Source: Bryoerythrophyllum caledonicum
Lineage: Eukaryota; Streptophyta; Bryopsida; Pottiales; Pottiaceae
NCBI GenBank assembly: GCA_963971425.1
Contig: OZ020521.1
Span: 8,697,519 to 8,761,518 of the forward strand
DNA length: 64,000 nt
Direction: 5' to 3'
The notes beneath the pieces are model-generated. The model saw only the letters and a list, made by a program, of their open reading frames with translations. It had not been told where the DNA came from and did no database searches. Shown here one piece after another: positions 1 to 11,763 of the stretch; positions within the stretch are counted from its first letter, which is position 1; each line of letters opens with the position of its first letter. Both the position numbers and the translations under genes were made by a program.

Positions 1-10
1 TTAAATTGGG

Positions 11-18
11 GTATATCC
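11..18. promoter_or_regulatory. candidate P1BS (PHR1-type) site, GTATATCC
   Basis: The string fits GNATATNC, the palindromic site bound by PHR1-type MYB factors in phosphate starvation. It lies about 1.18 kb upstream of the PHO1-like start codon. Motif match only; a six-fixed-base motif occurs by chance roughly every 4 kb. Confidence 0.3.
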
Positions 19-389
19 AACCCACTTCAATCTCCAAATGGAGATTCACTATCAGTGAAGACCCCTTACTTTGGGAGTACCTACTGACGCCCACCTGGCA
101 GCACACTTTAAAAATCCATAACTAATTCACAAATCGTCAGAAAACTACGAAATCACTTGCGCTGAGAAGGAAATTTCATTGGCTATCACTGAAAAATACT
201 TTCCTCTCTCCATATATAAATGCCCAATGTTGCTTCAGTTCTCGGTTGTGAGGGGGGGAACTTCCACGGAGACTTCCTATTCCACGTGACGAGTGCCACA
301 ACGGACGCGGGCGCCGTTGGTGATTCATTTTCTCGGCCAACTCAGCCAGGTCATGAGAACGGCGGACTAGGATTGTCCTCATGCCGCCG

Positions 390-397
390 GAATATGC
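390..397. promoter_or_regulatory. candidate P1BS (PHR1-type) site, GAATATGC
   Basis: A second GNATATNC match in the region upstream of the PHO1-like gene, about 0.8 kb before the ATG. Two matches in 1.2 kb is more than expected by chance but not decisive. A third match (GAATATTC, 4342-4349) lies inside intron 7 of the same gene. Confidence 0.3.
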
Positions 398-1199
398 ACA
401 CCACGTAAGCCTTGGCACGGGTTTGGTTTGTGTCCCAGCCACTGTTGTCTGGGACTGATTCACACATTTGCACTGTAGATGCGGCCAATCGTGGGGGAGA
501 TTCATGTGCGCTTCACAGATTCAAGCTTGGGCCCCACCAGAATCAGCTGGCGCCAGTAAAACAGTCGTGATAATATTGCATGGATGAGTCTGCATGCATT
601 ACGTGCCATCCCTGTCACCCCCAGCTCCGTCATCTTGGAGCCCCGGCTCATGTTCGAAATCTCCCGACTTGAGATTCATCTCACGTTAATAGAGAATATA
701 ATGTATGTTTTTGTATCAATCTAGTCTGGACCTCCTGCACATGGGGTGGTTTTTTCTAGAATCCGCGACGTCGAGTGGTTGATCTTGAGAGCTATAATAC
801 TTCATCTGAGGGGCCGTTGGGAGATCGATGCTGCTTGCCCTGGAAATACTTAGTCATCAAAATGTTATGAGGCTTTCTTTGATCGTGCTTTTGGTTTTGG
901 CAGCTCGCTTGCTTGCGAGCTGAAGTTATTATCAATCAGGGCGCTGTTCCTTGAAGCCAAGCTGTTGCAGACAAGTTCGCATGCAGATATGATCACCGAT
1001 GTCTGTGAAAAGTTCGACTTTTCACAGTTGTCGTGAAGTTTGGGTTTATGATTGATCGAGGGGCGCCAAGTTTGGGAGTATGAGAAGTGGGCACTCAGGA
1101 TGTTGAAGTTGCTAGACTGTAACTGGAACTGTGTTTGGTCGCGAGGCTAGTTTTTCGAGAGGCGCCGTTGATTGTAGATATAAGTGTTAGGTGATCGCC

Positions 1200-4100
1200 A
1201 TGGTGAAGTTTGCGAAGCAGCTCGAGGGCTGTCTCGTGCAAGAATGGAAGGACGCCTACTGCAACTACAAGGAGCTCAAGCGCGACGTGAACCGCGTCAA
1301 GGCAGACCGTCTGCTGCAGAGCGCCGCCATCCCCATGCGGCACAGGTCGACGGGGTCGTTCTCGCAGCTGCACAACCTCGGCAACCATCTCCGGCGCGCC
1401 GCTCACGAACTTAACCCCCGCAGCCACAACGAGGTAATTCAACTAGCCTCTAGATTTTCCACCAAGATAACTGATCGGTAATTTGTAGGTTCGTGTTCAC
1501 CTTTGTTCGGTCCATGCAATGAGCAGGGGCATAACTGGAACGACGATGACGTCGCGTGCGTACTCCATGAGGCGGAGCTTATCGATCCGCGCGGACAGGG
1601 AGAGCAGGACCGCGTGTTCTTCAACCGCTTGGACGCGGAGCTGGAGAAGATCAACCGGTTTTACAAGGCGAAGGAGGCTGATTTCGTCGCGTGCGCTGTC
1701 CGCCTCGAGCGGCAGCTGCTGGCGCTCTTTCAGGTGCAGGATGCCCTCGCTCGACGGAACCTCACGATGCGCACCTCTTCTGATCTGAAGCCGCGCATCC
1801 ACAACGGACGTTCCTCCAGTCATTCCAGCAGCCGTAAGTGATCAATCTCACTTTGTAACTTGCTCAAAACAACAGGACTCGCCCAAGTCCAACTTCGATC
1901 TATCCTTAAATTGTCTTTCAAAGCTACTCATCCTGGCAAGCCGAAGTTATTAACATTCCTTCCTATCACAGCCACCGGATACGAGAGCCCACTCCTGGAA
2001 ATCATCACAGTCGCACCCGGGCATCGCCACAAGAGCGAGGAACTCGGATGCAGCTCCTCAGACGAGGAGCTGGAGATAATCGCCAGCTTCATCGAGAGCG
2101 TCGACCTGTTCGAATCCTCCGAGCAAGACACCTCCGACTCGTCATCAGGGTCGCCAATGATGTCGCCCAGCTCCAGGGAACGTCACGACAGCTTCAGCTC
2201 GGACGCAGGGCCATCCAGGAGCCCGCTGCAGGTGGTGCTGCGACGCGACGCCCCGCGGGAGCATTATCATCAAGGGACCCGGCCGCGCAAGCAGCTCAGC
2301 CGGGAGCGCAGCATCATTCAGGACATGATCGATGTGAGCCTGGGCAAGAAGAAGGTGCAGAGCTCCCACAGGATGCTGCGCGCAGCGTTCATCGAGTTTT
2401 ACCGTGGCCTGGGCCTGCTCAAAAGCTACAGGTAACATAAGCAAGTGTTTTGTCAAAAGTCATTCGTATCATGAATAGGATTTGACGGTGGATACATCAC
2501 ATGCTTATGTCAGTTTTCCTGTTCTGGGCAGTTCGTTGAATCTGGTGGCGTTTGCGAAGATTATGAAGAAGTATGATAAGGTAGTGCGGCATAGATTTGG
2601 GCCCTTGTACATCAAAGAAGTAGAGCACTCCTACTTTGCAACGTCAGACAAGGTACTGATCTTCACAGACCTCTAGTTCAATCCCTTCGCACGTGATTTT
2701 GGACGTTGTTTGATCTGTGAATCGTGGCATCAGCTTGAGTCGTAGTATGAAAATACAGGTGACAAAGCTGATGACAAAGGTGGAGGAGGTTTTCACCAAG
2801 TATTTCGCCGACCACGATCGGCGCAAAGCCATGGCGCAGCTGCGACCAATACAACAACAAGGAGGCCACAGCGTTACTTTCTTGTTAGGTCTGGCCTTCC
2901 TTATTTCATTACTAGTTTGATCAGTGTCGCATCTTTAGAAGAGTTCTTAGTCGATAAATACATTGATTGCAGGTATATTCTCCGGCACTTGCATGGCGCT
3001 TCTGGGAGGTTTATTGGTGCTCCTCTCCACAACTGCGGAGTACCGAGAACTCGGAGGCCACATGTACATGGACACAGTATTTCATGTGTTCAGCACATTG
3101 GGCCTGGTGCTGCTGCACTTGTACATGTACGGGCTGAACGTGTACTTTTGGCAACGCGCGCGCATCAACTTCCCCTTCATCTTCGAGTTCTCCCCGGGCA
3201 GCGAGCTGCGTTACCGCGAGATCTTCCTGGTGTGCACCGCGTTCACGAGCTTGTTGCTGGGCACCATAATCACGCACATCATTTTTAGCACGAGAACGAT
3301 TGCAACGAGCCACTCCTCCGAGTTCGTTCCCATGGGCATCACACTAGTGAGAAAGCTTTTCTCCGAATCCAATCTTGCGACAAAGGGACAATTGACTTAT
3401 GTGTTTCTGTTGACGCATGTGCAGTTTTTCGTCGTTGCGCTTTGCAATCCAATGAACATTCTGTACAGAAACACCCGGATGGTGTTCCTCCGCTGCATGT
3501 ATCGAATTATCTGTGCGCCATTTTACAAGGTAGGCAACTTCAACGTTCACAGTCAGCAAAATGACAACGTTGCAGAGGTTCATACAGTCTCAGGGATACA
3601 ACCTTTCTTAGATGAGAACAGAAAGTTAAACCCGAGAGTTGGTTGCAGGTGCTTCTCGCAGATTTTTTCCTCGGCGACCAGCTGACGAGCCAAGTCACGT
3701 CGTTCCGCAACGTGGAGTTTATCCTGTGCTACTACGCCGGCGGCTACTTCCAGGACAGGCAGGACGCGTGCACACACAGCAACACGTTCAAGGCGCTCAT
3801 CTACCTGTTCTCGCTCCTGCCCTACTGGTTCCGTTTCCTGCAGTGCGTGCGGAGGTGGCGCGACGAGGGCGACCGGATGCAGCTCTGCAACGCCGGGAAG
3901 TACGCGTCAGCCATGGCGGCGATGACGGCCAGGGTCACGTACATGTTCCGCGAAGGGCGTGTCTGGTTGGGCCTCTTCGTCGCGCTCTCCGCGTTCGCCA
4001 CCGTGTATCATCTGTACTGGGACCTCGTGGTGGATTGGGGCCTGTTGCAGCGCGGCAGCCGCAATCCGTGGTTGCGCGACGCTCTAGTGCTCAAGAAGAA

Positions 4101-5158
4101 GTACATCTACTTCGCTTCCATGGTAAGAAGAGCATACCTGCTTCTGTTGATCTGACCACTCCACGAGAGTCAAGTTAGTGTCTGATAGAGATGATCTTCT
4201 GATAGGTTCTCTGATAGACTGCTCTCTTTGTTGCTCTTGGCAGAGGCATGAATGGAGGTTGAGATTTCGAGGAGGTCTTGATTGTAGTAGAATGTTTATT
4301 TCATTACTTTGCATCTAATGTTCAAAGAAAGTTTACAGCTGGAATATTCTCTTATATTGTACAGAAACTACACATCAAAATCACGCTATGTAATCTTTGA
4401 GAATATTAGATATGAACATTAGTACAATGTGGCATGTACAATGTGTGTTCGATGCTTGTTTGAGAAGTACATGCAAACACTGTTTAAGAGGAGCTGTGAC
4501 CTTGTTTTTGATGTGCAGGGGTTGAATGTGGTGTTGCGGCTGGCGTGGGTGTCATCCATTCAGCATGTGAACGTGATTCCTGGATTCAGCCAAGCAGCGT
4601 GGGATGTCATCTTCGCCGCTTTGGAGGTCGTCCGGCGCGGTCACTGGAACTTTTATAGGTAAGATACACGTCCCGCCCATAACCGAAAACTTAAGCAAAT
4701 GTGCATGTATGGAGAGAGGAAAGAATTATAATTTTCTTTTTCCAGTGACACCGAAAAGAAATACAATTTCAACCCACGTGATTTCAATTTTTTCTGATGA
4801 AATGTGAATTAGTTAGAATTTTTTTCGTGATTTCAATTTTTTCTGATGAAATGTGAATTAGTTAGAATTTTTTTTAGTGTGCTGTCATGTTTAACTTGTG
4901 GGTGCCAATAGGTACCCCACAAGCGCCGACTAAAAATATAATAGGAAATTTCCACTTGGAGCTGGTAATGGGATGTGAGTGGGTTATATATACCCCAACG
5001 ACATCCATTTTATTTGGAATTTGAGGGATTTGACTGGATGCTCGTTCCTAATTTTTTTGTGCAGATTGGAGAATGAGCATCTCAACAACGTTGGGAAGTT
5101 TAGGGCTGTGAAAACAGTGCCGCTCCCATTCAAAGAATTTGAAGATCGTTCAATTTGA
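1200..5158 (+). CDS. PHO1-like phosphate exporter (SPX-EXS protein), 838 aa
   Basis: Nine exons give an open frame with consistent phases: 1200-1433, 1527-1833, 1972-2431, 2532-2652, 2759-2888, 2973-3529, 3649-4122, 4519-4658, 5065-5158. PHO1 proteins export inorganic phosphate, sense inositol pyrophosphates through SPX, and act in Golgi/endosomal and plasma membranes. The start [10 protein letters not shown] is the classic SPX N-terminus. The third SPX helix ([17 protein letters not shown], from about residue 334) keeps the Lys cluster that binds inositol pyrophosphate. Between them is a long Ser/acidic linker. Membrane segments begin with [18 protein letters not shown] (about 418). The EXS part is clear: [24 protein letters not shown], then [20 protein letters not shown] near the C-terminus. 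Length fits the family (about 750-850 aa). The ATG was chosen because it begins the SPX motif. Possible phosphate control through the P1BS-like sites is inference. Confidence 0.95.
4221..4317 (+). repeat. inverted-repeat arm 1, in PHO1-like intron 7
   Basis: About 97 bases of intron 7 match the reverse complement of 5962-6055 at roughly 85-90% by eye, for example TTGCTCTTGGCAGAGGCATG here against its complement near 6026-6045. The arms are about 1.65 kb apart and include the last two PHO1 exons in the loop. Both may be copies of an unrecognised short repeat. Confidence 0.75.
4777..4874 (+). repeat. 49-bp tandem duplication in PHO1-like intron 8
   Basis: Two adjacent nearly identical units (4777-4825 and 4826-4874), each starting CGTGATTTCAATTTTTTCTG, lie within intron 8. 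They affect no splice site. This is a simple recent tandem duplication. Confidence 0.85.
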
Positions 5159-6026
5159 GGCTGGCAATTCATTTAGCTCACTCATGCTAAATTATGAGTG
5201 TTCCTGAGTCAAATGTATATGTAGATTTTTACAAACTGTGATTGATGTAGAAATTAATGAATTTAATGGTACTAAACCAAGCTCATTTTAAGTTGTCAAG
5301 AATATAAAAATAATAGACATGTGATGATAAACAAGTGAGGATTCAGTAATACAGCAAAGATGAGAATATATCGACCAAACAAGGGTTGAAAGGCAAGGCC
5401 TCTAAAATTGGAGCCTATTGCATGTTCATCTTAGAACCATGTAATGTTCTACTTGGTTACACAAATCAAGTGGACTTTGTGCATTCCGGACTCACATTGA
5501 GGTACCATTGTTGTGATGGAGTCACACCATTGAAATGAGAAACCTTTACTTCATTTTTGGAATGTCCTTGAGTCACTTCTAATTCAAGTGCTACTTTGTA
5601 AGCATCTCTTGCACTCAGATGTACAAATCCAATTTGCAAATTCCATGATCTCACATGTTCATAATGTAATGGAAAGACGAACTGAGTAGGAGTCTTTATA
5701 CTAGAATATAAACTAAGAGTTTCCCCATCTTTCCAGTGTGATCAGATGTGACATTTCAAAACCACAAACTTAAATCATGTATGTCTTTTCATCTCCTTGC
5801 TTCAAATTTTCACGCTTTCCTTTCATGTGACGGTTTACATCTCAAAAATACTAGTCTTGTGATTTTCTAAATGAAGTTCAGAACTATTCTTGAAGCATAA
5901 TTTAAACACATAATTTCAAATTTAAGAGGCTATTCTTGTAAAATCACTACATTAATTTTACTAGATGCAAAGTGATAAAATAAATATTCTACTACAATCA
6001 AGACCTTAAAATCTCAGCCTCCATTC
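5159..6026. other. intergenic region between PHO1-like gene and protease
   Basis: AT-rich, no supported gene. It should contain the 3'UTR of the PHO1-like gene and the promoter of the protease. The only structure seen is inverted-repeat arm 2 at its right end. Confidence 0.6.
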
Positions 6027-6055
6027 ATGCCTCTGCCAAGAGCAACAAAGAGAGC
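5962..6055 (-). repeat. inverted-repeat arm 2, upstream of the aspartic protease
   Basis: Reverse-complement partner of 4221-4317. It covers the most upstream in-frame ATG (6027) of the protease frame, so the first residues of that longer model would be encoded by a repeat. This weakens the 6027 start. Downstream (6063-6165) the motif CTCTATCAGA-type recurs several times, and a similar motif flanks arm 1. Confidence 0.75.
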
Positions 6056-8776
6056 ACGAGAATACCAGAGAACTCTATCAGAGAAGCTATCAGAGGATCC
6101 ACTCGATCAGAAACTGAAAGAGCACTCTACCAGGAACTCTATCAGAAGCTTTATCAGAATCTCGGCCGACTCACAGAGCTCGTCGTTTTCGTGGCGATGG
6201 CGGGGCTTCCTGTTTTTTCTTCTTCTCTTTCTGTCGTCGGCGATGGCGAGCGGAACGTCGTACACTTTCGAGGTCACGCACCGATTCTCCGACAAGGCGC
6301 GGCGCGAGCTGAGGGCGCGTCATGGCGACGCGTTCCGCGACTGGCCGAGGCAGGGCACGGCGGAGTTTCATACCATGCTCTTCGGTCTCGACCTCCTCCG
6401 CCATCGCGGCCGCGTCCTGAGCTCCGCTCCGCTCATGGCCAGCTCTGTCGGCAACGTCACGGCGTACAACCCGCATGACGGGTAAGGTTATTGATTCTTC
6501 CCTACCAAAGCTCGGATTAGGGTTTGGAGCTTTCGTTCCTGATATTGAGATTACAACCAGGTTGCAGTATACGTACATTGAGCTGGGAACTCCGAGCCAG
6601 ACGTACTTTGTTGCACTGGACACGGGAAGCGACTTGCTGTGGTTGCCCTGCGCGCATTGCGTCGCGTGCGCGCCGTCAGTCTCCACCGTTTATGTGAGCA
6701 CAAGGGTTTAGGGTTTTGGAGCATTCCAGGTGCTGTTCTCTTCCTTTTCTGATTCTGTTTTTGTGTGCAGAATACGACGTTTAGTGTGTACGACTCCGGT
6801 AACTCGAGTTCATACGCGAGAGTAACGTGCACAAGTCCGTACTGCGTCGACCTCACAACCAGATGCGCGTCCGACACGGCGCAGTGCCCCTACCATTTGC
6901 AGTACCTGTCGCCGGTTTCCACCAAGGGCTACCTTGTGGCTGACATGATGTATCTCGTCCCGCAACACGGAGGCAAGAAGACGGCCGCGCAGATAGTATT
7001 CGGGTATGAAACCCTAATTTGAGCTCCAAACCCTAATGTAAGCTCGGAGATTTAGTTTTACGCCCTGCAGGTGTGGGTTGAACCAGACTGGTTCGTTTCT
7101 GACCGGCGCCACTGTGCCGGACGGCCTTCTCGGACTAGGAATGCGGAAAATTGCGGTGCCAAGCATCCTTGCGCGCGCCAAAGTGATGGCGGATTCGTTC
7201 TCCATGTGCTTTGACTACGGTTCCGGCTCCGGAAGGCTCGTGTTCGGCGACCGAGGCTCTCCGAAGGCGCACAGTACGCCCATCATCACCCGAGTATCAC
7301 CGTAAGTCGATGCGACCTCTTCTCATTTGCTTCAATTGATCTTGTCGGCGTTGTAACATTGTGGTGCTCCTTGATGAGCAGTCCTTTCTATTGGGTGGGC
7401 TTGAGCTACGTCCTTGTTGGCGGTGTCTCTGTGAAGACCATGACCCCGGCCATCTTCGACACCGGCACTACCTACACTTATTTGTCTACTTCAGCTTACC
7501 TCAATGTCATGGCTGCTGTAAGGCCAGAACTCTTCAATTTATCATCAGCAGAGTGAGAATCTGTAGTGTTTTTGCATGCAAATCACGGTGGTTCATTTCT
7601 TAGAAATTTCGGGTGCTTTTTGCACTTTTTTAATCCCATCTTCAGTGAGTGTCTAATTTGTGTCATGAGGTCATCTGGCTTGTGTATGGTAGACATAATT
7701 CTGAGATGAATTTGCAAGAGATGTAGTTTTTTCTTTTTCCTGATGGTATTATGTGGTTGGATTTTCTGTCTGCAGGTGGACCAAGCGATCCCTTACAAGA
7801 GAATAGCGAGCCCCTCCGATGGCTTTGACCATTGCTACTCACCACCGTAAGTTGTCGTCTAATATTCAGAAGCTGGATCTTACTTTGCTGAATATGTATA
7901 TGTTTATGCTCATCTCGTGGCATCTTCGCTTGCAGAAACGCAGATGATTTGATATTACCAACTATCACCCTCCGCTTCACTGGTGGAGCGAAGCTGCAAG
8001 TTCTAAAACCATATGCAGTTATTGTCGACCATCCGGTAATTCACTTCATTCACTGCTTGATTTCTGTTTATAATTTACTGAATGTGTGTCTGAAGATTCA
8101 ATCGCATGGGACACGCCTTGTAACCCGATTCTGTAGTATGATTGTACGTGCAGGATAATATAATTGCACTCTGTTTGACGCTCGTTGACAGCAAGAGTGA
8201 TTACAGCATTATCGGACGTAAGCTCTCCTTGTTTATTTATATTGATTCATTTCTTATATTGTTATGAGTTTACTATCATTCCCCTTTGGTTGCTTTGGAG
8301 TTCATGGATGTGTAGTTATCTGTCCGAAGTACTTTTGAACAATTTTTTGGACATCAACGTAATCACTACACTAACGATGGTCATTAGTGTAACCAGGCTA
8401 ATTGTTTTGGAAATGCTATATCTTTTTACTTTTGAATGTGTTGTAAATGCAGATAATTTCATGTTCAACTACAGTATCACTTTTGACCGTGTCAAGAACA
8501 AAATCACGTGGATTCAAGTTCCATGTAAGTCCTTCGAAGCTTGGAACTCTTCTTGACTCAAATTGTAGCTCAGCTGATGTGATCACAAGAATCAAACTCG
8601 AATCCGTATGATTTGCAGCATGTTCCAATTATCGAACAAGCTTTGGTTCAGAGACTCAACCTCAGGCGACTTGGCTCACCGTTTTAGTTTCAACATTATG
8701 CTTACTCCTCATACACTCAGGTATGTCAAACACATCGTCAAAATCATACACTCAGGTACGTCAAACACATTGTTAA
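6027..8776 (+). CDS. A1-family aspartic protease (pepsin-like, plant APF1/ASPR-type)
   Basis: Ten exons keep one frame: 6027-6481, 6561-6693, 6771-7003, 7071-7301, 7382-7517, 7776-7846, 7936-8035, 8154-8217, 8453-8524, 8619-8776 (550 aa from 6027). The first catalytic motif is DTGSDLLWLPC (Asp about 172) and the second FDTGTTYTYL (Asp about 376). Several Cys residues and the closing NYSITFDRVKNKITWIQV block fit plant A1 proteases. A hydrophobic stretch (FLFFLLLFLSSA, residues 61-72) looks like a signal sequence, and a C-terminal hydrophobic run (TWLTVLVSTLCLLLIHS) could be a GPI-anchor or membrane signal, so the product probably enters the secretory pathway. The start is uncertain: 6027 lies in a repeat, while the next in-frame ATG (6243) would lose the signal. 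For exon 5 the donor at 7518 keeps the frame; an alternative donor near 7553 would cause a stop in exon 6. A 35-bp duplication lies in the last exon. Confidence 0.88.
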
Positions 8777-8779
8777 AGT
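8710..8779 (+). repeat. 35-bp tandem duplication at the protease 3' end
   Basis: The string CATACACTCAGGTA(T/C)GTCAA occurs at 8710 and again at 8745. It falls across the last codons and the presumed stop, so the exact C-terminal tail of the protease model is uncertain (a splice at the first CAG/GT is also possible). Confidence 0.7.
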
Positions 8780-9918
8780 CATAGATTAAAGAAGAATATG
8801 ATTTCATAGTCTGAGCTTATAAAACACACAATAATCCATGGTCTTCAGATTCTTGGTGTCAGTGAACTGGGACAAATGTAGTTTCTGGAGCACATAGAGA
8901 GAGGCAGCTTCCAAGAAATGGCCTCAGAATAGAGCAGCAAATCCACCGAGGTTTGCAATGCACATCCGTCTTGCTCTTCTCGAACAACTTCACGATCAGA
9001 ATCGTCAAAATGCAATGCCCCAGCTTTGTCTCCGCATCTTCAAAGTGGCCATTTCTGTTGCTTTGACACAAGATTAGATTCAAAACAGCGTTGGAGTTGA
9101 AAGGAAAAAACATGCCTAATCATAATAGAAAGTCACCCAAAGTTTCATTCAGATACGTCCTCTTTAGACTACTCTTCCCTCACTAAAAATAGCAATCAGA
9201 TCTAAGAAGAGCTTGGTGGTTTCTAAACTCATGTCAAAGTAATAGAGTGAAAGAAGAGTAACCTCTACCATGAATATTAGCCGACTTTCTCTTCTTTGAG
9301 TTGATTTATTTGAAACTGAAAAAAGAATCTTATTTGAAACAAAGGGTGGCTCAACAAATAAACTTTTCTCACCGTGAGTGCAAAATTTTCAAGAGGATTG
9401 TGTTTTGACGACGTTGTCGTTTCTCTGAGGCATTGCTGATGAATGATCCCAAGAGGCCCATGGCAAATATCAGCATCACAAAGTTCCTACAAGGTTAATC
9501 TCTGTCTTTTCAGCACATGGCGATGATGATGATGCTGCAACAGTTGCAATGGTCTGGAGATAGAGTTGCAACCTCGGCGTTGACAGGATACTATGGCTGC
9601 GTGCATGCATATACACATCAACAAAGACCTAATTTCGTTTCTTCCGACCTGTCTACGCATCTACTTCAGCAGCTCATGAAATCATGTGTAGCAACAACGC
9701 ACAACGTCATGACTCCAAGCTGAGCACGAGTACCCACCTTAATTCGATCGCTGCTTGAACTTGAATTGCAACTGACAAGTGCGAAGGTTGGGGATTCGCT
9801 GCCGACAAATAGATGAAAAGCAGGACTGTGAGAAACAAGCTTATCCATCATTGAAGTGATATTTAAATGATGTTTTTACCATTCACAGCTTGCAACATTG
9901 TTAATGGACCTACGCACA
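8777..9918. other. no gene recognised
   Basis: Contains short frames on both strands (for example 8859-9113 on the - strand), none with recognisable motifs. A GATGATGATGATG stretch near 9522 is simple sequence. The region probably includes the protease 3'UTR. Confidence 0.5.
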
Positions 9919-10189
9919 GCACTGGCAGAGACGACCATCTGACCAAGGAAGACACATTGACAGAAAGCAACTGTAGTGGAGGAGCAACCGAGGGCACAAT
10001 AATAGCGACCTTGAAAGAGAATGACACATTCACACTCGGCAAAACAAAGCTGCTCAGTTCGGTGGGCAACAGATGAGTATGCAAAGCAATGCATTCACTA
10101 GTGGCCCGAGTCTTCAGTTGCTGCTTCCTTTCTAGTACAATACATACATTGCAGGCATTACCGAAAGCACCAAACCACTCTTCTCCAGG

Positions 10190-10560
10190 TCAACACTTTC
10201 ACCCTTTCACTTTTAACCTGTTACTTTTAGTAATTCTTTTGTAGCATTTTACTAGTAACCCTTCACCATTAGCCTTTAACTTTTAGCATTTTCCCCTTTC
10301 ACCTGTTACTAAAAAACATTTTCCTCGTAACAATTAACCTGTAACCTTTTTACTGATAACCTTTTGCTGTTAACCTTTAACTCCAACCTTGTGCTTCAAG
10401 CTAATGACCATTAACGATTACCTTTTACTTTCCACATTTTACTTTCAAGCTTTCACTTACAAAAATTTTACGTTCATCCTTTTACTTTTGGCCTTTTGCT
10501 TCTGAAGTAAATCAAAAATTGTAGAGGACTCTAGAGTTTCCTTTTACTTTCAATTAGGGG
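10190..10560 (+). repeat. degenerate CTTTTAACTTTTA-type minisatellite
   Basis: Short degenerate words related to CCTTTTACTTT and TAACCTTTAACTT fill this stretch. It corresponds to about one and a third of the roughly 273-bp higher-order units found three times at 51181-52000 in the other host copy. Confidence 0.75.
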
Positions 10561-10766
10561 CCACTGTGGTCTCTGCTTGAAGAAAGTAAAATACAACAAA
10601 ACATATAAATGGCAGATTTTCAGGCTAGCAGTCCCTTATTATTTAATTTATTTTACAGCTTCGTTTATTACATTTTCCTACTCATTACTCTCCTTCTTTC
10701 GTATTAGTTTATCTCCCTTCTCATTACTCTCCTTTCGTTTGATTTCTGCCCTCCTTATTGGTGCAT

Positions 10767-11096
10767 ATGGGTTTCAGGAGACTCTTGAGTTCCACGGACT
10801 TCATTTGGTACTGTTATAAGAGGGGCTTACCTGAAAATGACGCCCAATTCATGTACTGGGAGTACTTGGGCGCTGATGACGCGGGCAAGTTGCAGATAAA
10901 GAATGCCATGAGCAGTGTGCTTGAAGCAGCATCACCATACACATCAACGGCATGTTCTGCTCCCAACTCCACGTCCACCAATTCGGCCTCCGCTGCTGCG
11001 ACCAACTCTCCCCAATGCGCCTACTGTAGCAGCACTGCACAGAAGCCGAAGCAAGAAGCTCTCTCAGATGGCATCAAACATGGTGCTACTCACTGA
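10767..11096 (+). CDS. hypothetical protein, 109 aa, duplicated
   Basis: Not recognised. An ATG-started frame (MGFRRLLSSTDFIWYCYKRG...) with an ordered N-terminal half (QFMYWEYLGADDAGKLQIKN) and a Ser/Thr/Ala-rich C-terminal half with a CAYC motif. The same 109-residue protein is encoded without change at 50555-50884 on the - strand, while the neighbouring minisatellite has diverged in copy number. Either the duplication is recent or the frame is constrained. It may be one exon of a larger gene: two downstream stretches in the same unit (11310-11471 and 11575-11763) are also open and protein-like in both copies. Confidence 0.4.
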   Translation: MGFRRLLSSTDFIWYCYKRGLPENDAQFMYWEYLGADDAGKLQIKNAMSSVLEAASPYTSTACSAPNSTSTNSASAAATNSPQCAYCSSTAQKPKQEALSDGIKHGATH

Positions 11097-11309
11097 AGAC
11101 ACCAGCCTTTAGTTACGAGATACTAGGAACTTTGGCAGCATTCCATAGGCTTTAAGGATTTCCTAGTGCCGAAGTTTGTGAAATGCAGCTTCCGTAACCT
11201 CTATCTTTGTGAACAGACAGTCAAGGTTACACAGATGTAGCAGATTCAGTGATCTATGACATGTAAGACTGAATTCTGAATCTTATTTCAACAACTGCTA
11301 ATGATTTAA

Positions 11310-11471
11310 GGTAGAAGTGAACATAAGGCACCTGTTTTCTTCGTGAAACCACAATCTCTTCCACAGCACTCACTTCAGGATCGGCAACATCGTCTAGATT
11401 CAGTTCGAGAAGACGGTCACTACTACGTGAAAAACTGGTTAGATATGAGTACAAATGCCATTAATCGATGA
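11310..11471 (+). other. protein-like open stretch, possible exon
   Basis: Opens after TTTAAG and runs to a TGA with the sequence GRSEHKAPVFFVKPQSLPQH at its start and STNAINR at its end. The other host copy (16560-16732, - strand) keeps the frame with a few substitutions and an in-frame three-codon insertion, a pattern expected of coding sequence. Function unknown. The CACTA insertion site with duplicated AAG lies exactly at its upstream edge. Confidence 0.3.
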
Positions 11472-11574
11472 ACAGCTCTGAGATGTTCTAAGATGCTCTC
11501 GTTCTGCACCGTCAGCTCAGGTGCAAACCTTGGCTTCTTCATAATGTCATAACGTTGAAATCTGAATTAGAAGC

Positions 11575-11763
11575 TTGAAGAAGGTGAAGCGATACATGAA
11601 GCTAGCATGTCCTTCTGTTACTCTCGTACTAACATCAGATGAACGAAGTCATCGAAAGTTGGAGGATCCATTTCTTACCCTACACAACTGGTGCAGAACG
11701 ATAGAATCCAAGTTATGTTCCACTACTCTGATACAGTCTTCTGGCCAGGAACAACTAAGGTAG
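11575..11763 (+). other. protein-like open stretch, possible exon (62 codons)
   Basis: Encodes MKKVKRYMKLACPSVTLVLT and continues to the edge of the MITE. The matching frame at 16268-16456 on the - strand differs at only a few residues. Not recognised; the MITE insertion truncates or ends it. Confidence 0.3.

Larger units (their letters stand above)
1..1199. other. upstream and presumed 5'UTR region of the PHO1-like gene
   Basis: No coding frame here resembles a protein. The stretch ends directly at the PHO1-like start codon, so its 3' part is probably 5'UTR and the rest promoter. A TATATAAA box-like string lies at 213-220, but it is about 980 bases from the ATG and would need a long or spliced leader to be the core promoter. 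Two phosphate-response-type motifs are listed separately. The reading frames present are short and lack recognisable domains. Confidence 0.4.

Noticed and set aside
176-505. Open frame on the - strand upstream of the PHO1-like gene
   Set aside because: Overlaps a frame on the other strand, has no domain, and lies in the presumed promoter.
7518-7552. Longer exon 5 of the aspartic protease ending near 7552
   Set aside because: Joining there to the next exon gives a stop, whereas the donor at 7518 keeps frame and reproduces the family motif.
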